A DNA stretch of 64,000 bases from Ceratorhiza oryzae-sativae. Its lineage: Eukaryota > Basidiomycota > Agaricomycetes > Cantharellales > Ceratobasidiaceae. The DNA is taken from NCBI GenBank assembly GCA_030998015.1, contig JARWMV010000234.1, forward strand, positions 2,108,001-2,172,000, given 5' to 3'. Made by a program: the position numbers and the translations under genes. The notes under the pieces were generated by a model. It was not told the DNA's origin. It was given only the letters and a program-made list of their open reading frames with translations, and made no database searches. Every line of letters begins with the position of its first letter. Within the stretch, counting starts at the first letter, position 1. Shown here in pieces: positions 27,512-38,145 of the stretch.

Positions 27512-28289
27512 TGTCGTGACCCTCTGGAGGCTCCCTTGTGGAGCACTTAAGTAGTGGCTGCGTTGACGGTTTGGTGCTATGCAGTATGTATTGAGCGTTC
27601 TAGTTACAGTGTTTGCTATGGTCTATGGTGGTTGACAAGATAAAGCAAGCTGAGCGTCCAGTCTTGCTTTATCCTCCTTATATATACCTGTGGCTGCGGT
27701 GGCTGCGGATGTATTATCTAAGCACACTCCGCAGTAGGTGTAGGTTATGTACAGTACTATGGGTTAGGTAATTGTTTGTCTTGAGTTTGTGTGGCTCCGA
27801 ATCTTATAGAGCCGCGCAAGGTCCGAGGGTCATGTGACCTTTTTTGGACTTAAGCACCTGGCGCTTAATCGCTGGATAAGCGCCGAGGTCACGTGACAAC
27901 TCGCTCCTCGCTCCAGGTAACATGGGAGAGAAACGCTGGAGCGAGTTCAGGGTAACCACCAGCGCTTAATTGTTGGTAAGCGCCGAGATCATGTGACAAC
28001 TTGCTCCTCGCTCCAGGTAACATGGGAGAGAAACGCTGGAGCGAGTTCAGGGTAACCACCGGTGCTTAATCATTGGTAAGCGCCGAGATCATGTGACAAC
28101 TTGCTCCTCGCTCCAGGTAACATGGGAGAGAAACGCTGGAGCGAGTTCAGGGTAACCACCGGTGCTTAATCGTTGGGTAAGCGCCGAGATCACGTGATCC
28201 TGTTTATGGTTTGTTCCGCTTTGGGAAAAATGCCATAAATCTGTACAATATTTGGTTGTTAGGTTATGTCTGCTAGGCGGGTCATAACA
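27512..28289 (-). mobile_element. solo LTR, gypsy family F
   Basis: A single LTR (778 bp) running TGTCGTGACC to GGTCATAACA on the plus strand, with the 5-bp duplication TGCAT at 27507-27511 and 28290-28294. It is the reverse complement of the family F LTR at 53420-53974, sharing the TATATATA promoter region, the GGATAAAGCAAG block and the CACGTG-containing repeats. No internal region is present, so it arose by LTR-LTR recombination. It lies within the first codons of the tnp2 gene. Confidence 0.92.
27878..28177 (-). repeat. three tandem 100-bp units inside the solo LTR
   Basis: Units begin AAGCGCCGAG at 27878, 27978 and 28078 and each contains a CACGTG or decayed CATGTG box and a CTCGCTCC...GGAGCGAG inverted pair. 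The F2 LTR has only one such unit, which explains the size difference (778 against 555 bp). The last two units retain fewer CpGs than the first. Confidence 0.88.
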
Positions 28290-28299
28290 TGCATGCCAT

Positions 28300-29411
28300 A
28301 CTACAAGATTATCAGCATAAAAAATTGGAATAAAATGGGTATAAGACATACACATGGAGCAAGAGAGTGAATGCGGATCAGGGGGGTGTATGGACAATGC
28401 TGATCCATGTTGCTAGACGTGCTCTAATACAATTCAGTCATCCTCCAGAAACAATTAAACAAAAGAAAAGCTTACCACTGCAGTGTATACTGAAACACGT
28501 GGAGAGAGATGGCCAGGATTGAAGAGGGTGGCAAGATGGCCAGGCGGCAGGCAAAGAATGGGTGTGGGGATGGGAAGGGGGGCAAAGAGAGTATGCTCCA
28601 AAGATGTGTTCCGACTTGGTCAGACTAGTATGAGCTGCTGCTACAGAAAGCAGGGAACGATTGCAGAGGCAAGAGGCCCTCCGCAACCAAAGACACTGCA
28701 CAGCTCATTGCAAGGTTAGCGTTGAACTGAGAGGAGAATTGAAATAGAAAAACTTATCTCACTGGTGTATTATCCATACTGTAAACAAGTTTGTGGATAT
28801 CAGCAGAGGGGAGTTTCATAATGGCAGCACAGACAAGCTCATTGTGGAGAGGAGTGTTGCTGACAAGTTTGTGGTTGACGTAATTGACAATGGAGGTGGT
28901 CACCACAATGGAAGGGAGGCTCATGGGTAGTGTCGAGTCAGAAGGGTGACGTGGCATGTTTGGACACGTTGAGCACTCACATAAGCAGGGATCGACTCCT
29001 GGGCGCCTGTGGAACCTGTAACACAATAGGCTAGCAACGCTCCCAAAAACTACCAAGGTACATACCGAACAGCTTCAGATTGCGAGCAGAGTAGCAGCTA
29101 TCATACGAAATCCGGTAAGAAACGTCTTGTCTTGTTAGCCTGGTGCTGACCAGAGCCATACGCTGTTGCTACGCACACAGCCCTCTCACTCCGGTTGGTT
29201 GTCGGGCTCCGGTTACCGGAACAGGGCTCCCTCCGATCCGGGGCTCGTCTTGTCAAACTGAACAGCAACTCGACCATGACAATATGCAGCGCAGCTCTGT
29301 CCCCGGGCCTATATGGCCCCATCCCTCATACAGACAGTAAGCTGTATTTTCGCTGTTCTACTGCCCCTGCTCACCCAAGTGCCCTATCCCTTTTTTCGTC
29401 TCTCGAACGCT
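28300..29411. other. unassigned, between tnp2 and gene B
   Basis: Between the divergent tnp2 and gene B starts. The part to about 29080 is CpG-poor, like tnp2, with short minus-strand frames lacking recognisable domains. From about 29080 CpG content returns to normal. A GTATGATAG match occurs inverted at 24149 and 29098 but is too short to define element ends. Promoters for both genes are likely here. Confidence 0.35.
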
Positions 29412-30650
29412 ATGGCCAATGCGAAAAACACGACAGGCAAAGGCAAAGCCCCCGCCCACCCCCGCGGCACCCAGGATGACAACAACGAACGCCAACAACA
29501 AACCTGTAATGCACAGCTTGTCCTGGCGAAGGCCAAAGGCCGACTGGTTACATCGCATGCGCAGGACAACGAGGGCTACAACAAAGACGACGAGGGCTAC
29601 GACTTGGACGTGGACCACTACGAGGAGGAAGCGGAGGGCCAGGACTCGGCCACCTATTGGCCTCGTGACGACAACGAAGGCGACTACAACGACTACGCCG
29701 AGCCAGATCCAGCCGAGGAGGACGATCCACGCACCTTGCATGCCGTCCGTGATGCCCAAGCCGGTGAGTCGCCTTGCCTGCACGTTCGCGTCTGCTAACA
29801 AAATTCAAAAACCAGACGAGATCCGTGAGCTCAAGACTGCGATTGAGCAGTCTCGTCTTGAGCACGAAAAAATGATGCATCGACTCGACCGCATGTCGGG
29901 CGCAACTCCAGGCGCGTCTGGCTTGGCATCCACCTCACGCACAGCCGTTGTTCGCGCTACTGCCAATGTAGCTCGGCCACATAACATCTCTCATACACCC
30001 ATCCCTTGTTGTTCCGTCAACGCTCTTCGTACGGCTGACGCTCCTTGTACAGCTAACGCCTCTCGCCCGGCCAATGCCTCTCGCCCAGCTAACGCCTCTC
30101 GCCCGGCCAACGCCCCTCACCCGATTGACGGTCCTGGCCCATCCAACGCCCCTCGTCTTCACAACAACTCCCGTCCAGCTCCTGTTACAAATCAAACCAT
30201 CGAGAGGCCCGGAGATCTCCCACCCATCGTGGGAGTTAATGCTCCTTGGTGGATCTCATTCCTGGAGAAGGACACTGATCACACGATTGCCCGGATCCGC
30301 TATGGACTTGGCGCAATGGATCAGGAGACCTGGCTCAACATGCAGGTAAGTACCTGTCCACACATTATCCACCAACGCTTACCTTGTTATTGTAGGATGC
30401 GGCACGGCAAGTGGCCGGCCTCTGCAGCTTTGACTTTGCCAAGATTTGGAAGCGTCAAAGCGGCGACCATTTGGCTCTTGGGAACCGCATTGTGAGTTTC
30501 TTGTTCTCAATTAACGTGTTTTACTCATTATATTTGTAGCTCGAAAAACGAATCCCGGGCTTGTTGAACTTTGAAGATCGCTGGGCAACAACCCAGCTTC
30601 TTCAAACCAAGTTCAACCACCGGTGTGGCCACAGGCTATAAGCCAAGCGT
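29412..30650 (+). pseudogene. gene B, 5' part (uncharacterised)
   Basis: Starts MANAKNTTGKGKAPAHPRG. Exons are 29412-29763, 29816-30345, 30396-about 30490 and about 30540-30650, each bounded by good GT-AG introns (GTGAGT, GTAAGT, GTGAGT donors). Exon 1 is very acidic (repeated Asp/Glu/Tyr). Exon 2 has a short coiled coil (IRELKTAIEQSRLEHEKMM), Ala-Ser-Arg-Pro repeats and the ordered segment APWWISFLEKDTDHTIARIR. Exons 3-4 continue with AARQVAGLCSFDFAKIWKRQ and LLNFEDRWATTQLLQTKF. A TAA occurs near 30638, shortly before LTR element C begins at 30651. I do not recognise the family. Its rest is at 44399-45511. CpG-rich codon use contrasts with tnp2. Confidence 0.65.
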
Positions 30651-31026
30651 TGTCGACGACAACAAGTCAGGCGACAAGGAAAATAGTAAGAAAAGTAAAA
30701 GAACTTGTATTCGACGAGAGGTCAAGTTCTTGAGGAGTCCTCTGCAAACTTGACCTGGTTTATATACATAGTACGAGCCACATCATAACAAACAAGTCTG
30801 TACAGTGAGTCATGACAGATAAGAGATAGAAGCAGTAGAAGCGACTGCGGAACTGCAGAATTTCACATCAGAGTTGAAATACATCTCAGTTACCAGTCCG
30901 GAACATTCCCTGAGTCACATGACACAAATATACCATAAAAGGCAAGTATGTTTGAAGATGATCTCATAAAATGTAGTAAATCAAGAAAATATTGTAGAGT
31001 GGATGTATGTGTGTCAGGTTGTGACA
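30651..31026 (-). repeat. element C 3' LTR
   Basis: 376 bp. It differs from the partner LTR at nine sites, all CpG against TpG/CpA, plus one 1-bp length difference in a T-run. Confidence 0.95.
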
Positions 31027-31031
31027 CTTCC

Positions 31032-31346
31032 CCCCTTCAAGGCACGGGGGTCCTGGGGTGCCTTTGGGTGTGACTTGACATAGTCAGCGATGAGTTCTGG
31101 TGCATTCACCAGGTCATCATAGGTTAACCATTGTCGCTCGTCATAGCCAAGCCACTTGACATAGTATTCGAAGACGTTAGATCTTTTGTTGTATCGTGAC
31201 TTTATGATCTGTTCCACTTCGAACTCTTCTTCCCCTTCAGGAGTTACTACAGGTGGTGGTGGGGGAACCTGACGGCCATAGGGGTCGTCTTTATATTTGG
31301 TTGGGAGTGAGACATGAAACACTGGGTGTATTTTCATGGTTATCAG
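31032..31346 (-). pseudogene. element C pol, chromodomain end
   Basis: C-terminal part of the element C polyprotein after the D insertion: MKIHPVFHVSLP, then a Pro-rich linker and a chromodomain (EVEQIIKSRYNKRSNVFEYY, VKWLGYD, QWLTYDDL). Chromodomains at this position target integration to marked chromatin in chromoviruses. Joined to 38146 the frame reads through as LDLPITMKIHPVF, so the break is wholly due to D. Confidence 0.9.
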
Positions 31347-31462
31347 TGTAGTGGGGGTCCTGGCGGGTGCCAGGGTTCTGTCCTGGGCGCCCATATGTAC
31401 ACATGTGACTCATTCAAATAATCATCTTGTCTTCACTCGTTCACGCTGCGGCGCCCTCTCCA
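31347..31462 (+). repeat. element D 5' LTR
   Basis: 116 bp. It differs from the 3' LTR at three positions, each a CpG in one copy and TpG or CpA in the other. Confidence 0.93.
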
Positions 31463-31660
31463 CCATGGTGACGAGCGTGGTGATATCCTTACCTGCGTGC
31501 TAATAGCGCGCGCAACACTGCCAATTATCATCTGCAGTACACTCAGCTTCTCTTCTGATTATCTCTCGTCGACCCTATCAATCTGGCAAACACGCGGTTT
31601 GCTTTCCCACACTCCCTTCTCCATACCTTCTTTCCCCATCCCTCTTTCTCCCTCTCTCTC

Positions 31661-33399
31661 TTGCTCCTCCTTTTCTCTACTTCTACACTGTCACGCAAGA
31701 AGGCTGAACCTCGACCCCGGGACAATTGTGGCCGCTACATCCCGAGGACCATCCAACCCCAGTCCTCGACCATCGGTCTCCTTACCCCCCCGGTTTCTCA
31801 GCTTTCAACGACACCTCTACTATCGGTCGAGACCTCTCCGTCCAGCTTGGCCGCGCCCAGTCTTTCTTCTTTAATAGCCCTCGAGAGCGAGAAAGCGAGT
31901 CCAGCGGACGAGACCGCCCGTTACCCGTTTCCTCCTAGACCAAGCGCCCAGCCTGCCCCAGTCACCCCCCAAGTCGCCAGCTCATCCGTTGTTCCCCCCG
32001 CAGCCACCAGTTCTCCGTCGCGTAGAGGTTCACTCCCTGAGCGCCCATTACCGTCCCTCGCCTCCCTCATCCGTAACTCGCGTCCAACGACCATGACGAA
32101 TCCAGACACGAACGCGGACCTACGAGCAGCGCGCCGAGCCTTGGCCGACGCCGTCAAAGACTTTGACGACGAAGGCAAGCCCTGTTCGGAAGAAGAGTGG
32201 CGATACAAGTTCTTACGAGCTACGCGCGAGGTCACGAGCAAGCAACGCGCTGAACTCTGGGCCGACTCGCTCGCGTTCAAAGGCAAGGCGTTCAACTGGC
32301 TGCAGGCGCAGAAGAAGGACACTACCAACAAGGGCCTAGTTGACAACTGGACCACCCTCGAGCCCCTGATCGAGGCCCGTTGGCCCACACCAGTTCCAGA
32401 CCAAGACGCGTACGAAGAAGCCCAGCAAGCGCTGTTCATGTCGAGCAGCATGAACGTGCAATCCTGGTTGGCCATTCTCTGCGACCCGACAAACCCCAAA
32501 CGCCCGCAACAGCAGTGGGCGATGCAACACCGTGCGCGCGGAATGGCTTGCAATAGCACGAACCGCGACCGAGTCCTTCACACGCTCAACGCAAGCCTGC
32601 CTGCCTTCGTGATCCCGCTGCTACCCAAGGGCCGCAACTACGCTAAAGACTTTGACCTCCTTTGCAAACATATTGGGGAGCTCTCGAATTGCGAACTGTA
32701 TGACTCTTGGCGCGATCGGGCTCTCCTGGAATCTATCAGCTCTCTCTCACTCTCTCGTTTCCCTTCCTCCGCCTCGTCTGCGGCTGCTAGAGCAGCGTCC
32801 TCGCCAAGACACCATCGGTTACACCGGCCACGCCTAAGCGGGGCTCACAAGTGTCCTTCGACGAAACGCCTCCGGCGGCTGCCGCGTTGGTCGTCCCTCC
32901 CCCCATACCCCCTCCAGCCTTCTCCACTCCTGTTCGCCAACAGCCGCCCCACATGCCCAGCACGCCCGCTGCCACGCCCACACCCGCCACGGTCATGCCG
33001 AACTGACCCACTGTACCGAACACGCCAGCCGACCAGGCTTGGCACCAAGCACTCACGCTCGAGTACGACCAGAAATTCGGGACTCGTAGACCGACGCAGG
33101 ACGAGCATTTCCCGCTCACGCCTGGCTCGCTTCAACCGGGCCCGGGTGTCTGCTTCAGGTGCGGTATAGGCATACATGGCAGCGTCGAGTGCCCCAACAC
33201 CCTGTTGGACGAGCGTGAGCGCTTCATGCGCGCAGTCATACTCAACCCGCGGGCAGCGGCAAAGCGTCAAGGCAGAGCAGGCACAGTCCCAGGCACCCCG
33301 ACTCCGGCCCCTTGTCCTTGCGATACGTTTCAGTTGGAGACGACGACTGACGAACACGCAGGATGGGAGACCGACTACTATGAGTCGGAAAACGAGTAG
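31661..33399 (+). pseudogene. element D gag
   Basis: Ser/Pro-rich N-terminus, then a helical capsid-like region (ADLRAARRALADAVKDFDDE; LWADSLAFKGKAFNWLQAQ; FMSSSMNVQSWLAILCDP) and, near the end, the zinc knuckle CFRCGIGIHGSVEC (Cx2Cx4Hx4C). The frame shifts near 32750-32790, and a TGA at about 33004 interrupts the later frame. With these breaks the gag is not intact, though errors of sequencing could account for the frameshift. Confidence 0.75.
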
Positions 33400-33455
33400 G
33401 GTCAGCGGCGGACTGTGGCACACCCGCTGGCCCCACTTGTGATGCCCGAGAGACG

Positions 33456-36400
33456 GTGTCGGAGGATGCGTTGGCGGAGGAGCCAGTCACTGAACCAGGA
33501 CAGTATTTTTCATCTCATGTAGAACCTTTTACCCTGCCTCAATCTATTTCTATTTCCCTTTATAATGACGCAGACATCGTCGAACTTTACAAACTAAACG
33601 ACACGAACGAGAAGCGAGAAGTCCCGTTCCAGGTCCAGGCGCTTCTCCGGAGAGAAAACGACAAGCATGACTTCCCAGTGCGAGCGACGGTAGACGGAGG
33701 GGCTATGCTCTGTGTCTTAGACCGCACGTACTGGGGGAGCATCGAATCAGACCTGGGACCGTTAGCTAAGTCCAACGTGATCTGTCGAATGGCAAACGGT
33801 CAATGTGAAAAATCGGCAGGTCGCGGAAATGCATACCTTGGAGTTGCAGGTCGCTGGTTGCCCATCTCTTTCGAAGTTCTCGAGTCGCGAGGGGCGTTCG
33901 AAATGCTCCTTGGTAAATCATGGCTTCGGGACTCAGGTGCGATCCAGATCTTCAAAGGGGACAGACTCACCATCACTGGCACACAGGGGCCGATCGAACT
34001 TGTCAACGAATACCCTCTATTCGAATCCCCGACCAACGATGCCAAGGCCAAGATCGAGCAGCAACCGGAGCCCGAACCAATTTGAGAACAAGACAGGAGC
34101 ACCAAGGAGGAGCCAGAGCCGGAGAAAATGCTAGCAGAACAACCGGGTGAGCCAGTTTCAGTTTCAGCCCCAGTCCGCCGTAGTCGCCGCCTCGCGAAGC
34201 TAGAGCCGTCGTCGCTCGAGCACTCGAACAACCCGTTCTGGGTTGACGAGATGGCGTTGGAGAGGATGGAACGGGCACTAGGCATGAGCGTGCATGAGAG
34301 CGAAGAGTTGAACACAGGAGAAGTTGTGCCGATAGCTCAGGTGCAGAAGGAGATTGAGAGGCAGCCTGAAGAGTCAGACGACGAGTTTCTGGAACGGATG
34401 TGGCAGCGCGAGCATTTGGAGGGAGGAAAAGACGCAACACGAAATACTGCTGACGGACTCCACACAGGACGCCTTGGTCGACCACCTGCTGAAGATCATC
34501 CAACGAGCATGTCGAGCACAAGAGCGCGCCAAGGGCCCAACCGACGTCCACATGCTCAACAACCAAACCACAGACGAAAGACACCCGTCAGCTCAACGCC
34601 GAGTCAATGTACCGCCACTGGCCGACTCCCAACGCCGTCGCGACCCTTTCGAAGCAAACCGAGTGGCCGAGATCCTGAGCAAAATGAAAATCGGCAACGA
34701 CCTTTTGCCGGAACAGAAGGAGAGAGTTAAGAGCCTGGTGAGAGAGTTTGCCGACGTGTTCGCTCTATCACTCTCGGAGGTTTCCCCTGTAGACTTCATC
34801 CAACACCGTCTGGACATCCTGGAAGGCGTGTCGTTCCCGAGGCAAGCAGGCCAAAAGCGACTTACCGACCCTCAACGCAAATGGCTCTACAAGGTCCTCG
34901 ACGACATGGAGGCGCCAAGATCGTTGCGAAAGTCCCCCAAGACGAGGTAGCTGCGGTCTCCCCGACCAACGTAGTCCCCAAACCGGGCGGCGCCGAACTC
35001 CCGAGCCTCGAACACCTCAGGAGAATGGCTAACGAGCAATGCCGACTTAACAACCTACCGATCATGTGGCCCGACATTGAAGCCTCTCTTCCTGAACAAG
35101 CACGAGCACCCGGTGAGCCAAAGTTCCGTGTAGTGCACAACTATGCAGCTGTCAATCGCCACACGCAGATTCGACCCTTTCCAATGGGCGACCTTGCTGC
35201 CATGCAAAGAAAAGTAGCAGGGCACCAGTGGATCTTGGTCATGGACTTTATGGCCGGATTCCACGCTGTCCCAATGGCCCCAGAGAGCGTTCCCTATACA
35301 GGGTTCCATGTCGATGGACGTGGATACTACGTGTACCTCCGCATGCCATTCGGACTGACCGGTGCCCCAACTACCTGGTGTGAAGTTGTTTCAGCCGCGA
35401 TGCACAACCTGATCGGCACCGATCTCAAAGTCTGGATGGACAACGTTGCAGCACCTTGCAACGAATTTGACAGCGGGCTGGGGAGTCTTCGTAAAATCTT
35501 CCTCAAATGCCGCACTCACGGACTTTCGCTTTCTCCAGCTAAAACGGTCCTCTTTATGACAGAAGCGCGATTCGCGGGTGCACGCTGCTCGAAAGACGGC
35601 GTTCGCCCGGATTTAACCAAAGTTGAGGCGATTCTTAAATGGCCGGAACCCAAGTCTGCACTTGAAGTCTTAGGTTTTCTAGGTTCGGTTGGATCTTATT
35701 GTTCAAAAATCAAAGATTACGCCCGTATCGCACAGCCACTCTCAGACCTCACACGAGACGTACGACCTCCCCAAGTCCAGACAAAGCGAAACGCCTATAA
35801 GGAAGCCCTCAAGGACACACGGGTCACGCTCGACGACAAGGCTAGACAGGCGTTCATCAAGCTCAAGACAATTCTGACGAGCGATCCAGTCACCCGATCC
35901 CCGGTCTACGATGGGAGGTTGTTCACGGTTACAACGGACAGCTCAAAATTCGGCTTCGGCGCGGTCCTCTCGCAGGAATGGGAAGAAGCAGACGGTGCCG
36001 GAGTCATACGCAAGGTGATGTATCTGGTTGCCTTCGCGTCGAAAAGAACCTCATGCACAGAAGAAAGATACATACCGTTCCTGCTCGAGTTCGCCGCCCT
36101 CAAGTTTGGACTGGACGAGTTCGACAGCATCATCCACGGTCAAGCCATTGAACTCGAGACCGACTGTAAAGCCCTTGCCAACCTTCTCAACAACAACAAG
36201 CTGAATTCGACGCACGAACGATGGCGGGAATCGATTATCGCTCGTAACATCATAGCGGTACGACACAAGCCAGGTGCCAAGAACAAAGTTGCCGATGGCC
36301 TTTCAAGGATGTACGAACACTGGCCCGACGAAGATGCTCCCGGCTGTGAGGACACGATTGACCCAGGATGGGAGACCCGCCAAGGCATTATCAACAACGT

Positions 36401-37904
36401 GTATCACTTGATCGCTGATGACTCTACCGCAGATCTCATCAAACGATTCGAGAAAGATCCATTCTTCTTGGACATCCTCATGCACATCCTTTTCGACTCC
36501 GGAGACAACTCGGGCCTCACCCATGATCAACTCAGAGCCCGGAAGAGACTTGCTCATCGAGCGGAGGGATTCGTGGTTGAGGATGGGAAGCTGTGGATAG
36601 TCGGTGGCAGGTACTCGAACTTGGTACACAAAGTTGAGTGTATACCTTCGTCCGAGACTCGAGAACTGGCTACGTCGATCCATTGCGCAGGTGGCCACTT
36701 CGGGCAAGATGCGGGTGTTCTGGTGCTACAAAAGGCATACTACTGGCCTGGCCTCCGTCGAGACATGACAGATGCGGTCATTACCTGTCCCCGGTGTAAG
36801 AACTTCGGCCCCCGTCTCATGTCAGCACAGCTCCAACCCATCACTCGAGCCCGCCCCTTTGATCTTATAGTCGGGGACTATGTTTCGCTACCCGCTGGTT
36901 ATGGCGGCTTCAAGTGTGCCCTGATTCTCGTCGACGTCTATAGCCGTTTCATATTCGCGACTCCGCTCCGCGGCCCCGGGACTGGCAAATCGACCGTCAA
37001 CGCGTTAGAACGACTTTCCAATGGCCTCCTCACACCACAGTCGTTCATGGCGGACGGTGGCTCTCATTTCGATTGTGCCGAGGTCCGCGAATGGGCACAG
37101 AGCCGTAACGTTCAACCGCTCAAGACCCCGCCGTATGCTCCTTGGACGAACGGCCTGGCAGAAGGCAGTATCAAGCTCGTTATTGGTCGACTCAAGCGCT
37201 TATGCACTCCAACGGTCAGAGAGTCCCCGGACGAGGACGCGGACGCATCCACAACCCCCGCATCCTGGCCGAAACATCTCGCCACGGCGGTTTCACAACT
37301 CAACGACCGTGCACTCGCCTCCCTCGGAGGTTACTCGCCCCGCGAGCTCCTGACTGGTCAACTTAAAGCGGAACGCCGATACCAGCTGAGTCACCCCATC
37401 AACAAACCCACCTCTGAGGAGGTGGATGTAAATTTGGCACTCACGTACGCCCTTCGTCAAGACGGTTTCGCGAAAGCGCTCGAACACGCCAACCGCCGCA
37501 AGAGACAGTTCGATAAACACGTCAAGCCCGTATCCTTCCAGATAGGCGACTTGGTTCAACGCTACGATGCTTGGTGGGACGAGACTCATGCCGCCGAACG
37601 CAAACTTGCCCCGCGATGGTCTGGTCCTTTACGAATCCGCTCGCGGGCCACCAACTCGTACGAACTCGAAGACCTACACGGCAAACTTTTCTCCTCAGCT
37701 GCCCACGCACGCCTTCTGCGTCCGTTCATCCCACGTCCGAACACACCCTTGGCCGCGTACGCCGATAGCCTCCAACAAGCTCGCGCTCGAGATGCAGCCG
37801 CTACTCGTCCTTCCGACCCAGTCGAAGCGTCTACGCTCCCGGCGACCCCTCGTCCCGAATCACGATTCCCACTTGCTCGCGAAGATAAGACGCAACCTAA
37901 ATAA
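33456..37904 (+). pseudogene. element D pol (protease-RT-RNase H-integrase)
   Basis: Protease with active-site loop ATVDGGAM and LLGKSWL. RT begins around 35100 with RPFPMGDLAAMQ, WILVMDFMAGFHAV and MPFGLTGAPTTW; the active-site box reads VWMDNV, Asn (AAC at 35442-35444) in place of the second catalytic Asp. RNase H has VTTDSSKFGFGAVLSQ. Integrase has an HHCC finger (HCAGGHFG, CPRCKNFG) and acidic residues in VGDYVSL, ADGGSHFD and EGSIK. No chromodomain is seen. Breaks: TGA at 34083-34085 and frame changes near 34420 and 34915. The element is probably non-functional. Confidence 0.88.
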
Positions 37905-38029
37905 ATACCACACCCATTTCTTAGTCTGATGGTCGGGTCAGGGGTTGGGTTTTGGACTTGGATTTGGCTATTGGGATGATGGTGATGTTGTGCCGTCTGA
38001 GGGCAGACGTGGCCTTGTGGGGGGGGACC

Positions 38030-38145
38030 TGTAGTGGGGGTCCTGGCGGGTGCCAGGGTTCTGTCCTGGGCGCCCATATGTACACACGTGACTCGTTCAA
38101 ATAATCATCTTGTCTTCACTCGTTCACGCCGCGGCGCCCTCTCCA
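38030..38145 (+). repeat. element D 3' LTR
   Basis: 116 bp; retains the CpGs lost in the 5' copy. Preceded by the polypurine tract. Confidence 0.93.

Larger units (their letters stand above)
24248..28299 (-). pseudogene. tnp2-type (CACTA-like) transposase, broken
   Basis: Matches the fungal tnp2 transposase family (Transposase_21, CACTA/En-Spm superfamily). The start ATG at 28299 is followed after a few codons by the solo LTR insertion. After it come a Cys/His zinc-finger-like region (CSECKRF through HCHLKH), a Cys-rich tract, TYISGISYSKLRHVF, a second Cys cluster (CPYCSEPHY), and the core with LSTDGFRLFKS, FDVVDGHTFSLCTYLLMAFGD, MKGPNSKFPCCACKI and DIEAMGPVWCYWAFPMEPFC. It ends at DEVVDPD near 24248. 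Introns are present (for example the GTATGAG donor after DYKR). At least two in-frame TGA codons, one near the start and one near 26775, are consistent with CGA-to-TGA change. Together with the LTR insertion this makes the gene inactive. The whole segment is CpG-poor. Confidence 0.85.
31347..38145 (+). mobile_element. element D: short-LTR Ty3/gypsy retrotransposon
   Basis: 6.8 kb with 116-bp LTRs (TGTAGTGGGG...CTCTCCA) at 31347-31462 and 38030-38145. The duplication is 4-5 bp: ATCAG before 31347, and (A)TCGG after the right LTR, differing only by a CpG transition. A G-rich polypurine tract (GTGGGGGGGGACC) precedes the right LTR. It carries gag and pol in plus orientation and lies inside element C in the opposite orientation. 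It is the youngest insertion of this stack. Confidence 0.93.

Noticed and set aside
26940..28240. CRISPR-like array in the 100-bp repeats
   Set aside because: These are three tandem LTR-internal units without spacers, in a eukaryotic genome.
24149..29106. GTATGATAG inverted pair as ends of a nested tnp2 element
   Set aside because: Only nine bases match, there is no CACTA terminus and no convincing duplication.
32336..33490. Several minus-strand frames in element D gag
   Set aside because: Antisense shadows of GC-rich gag sequence; the zinc knuckle and capsid-like regions are on the plus strand.
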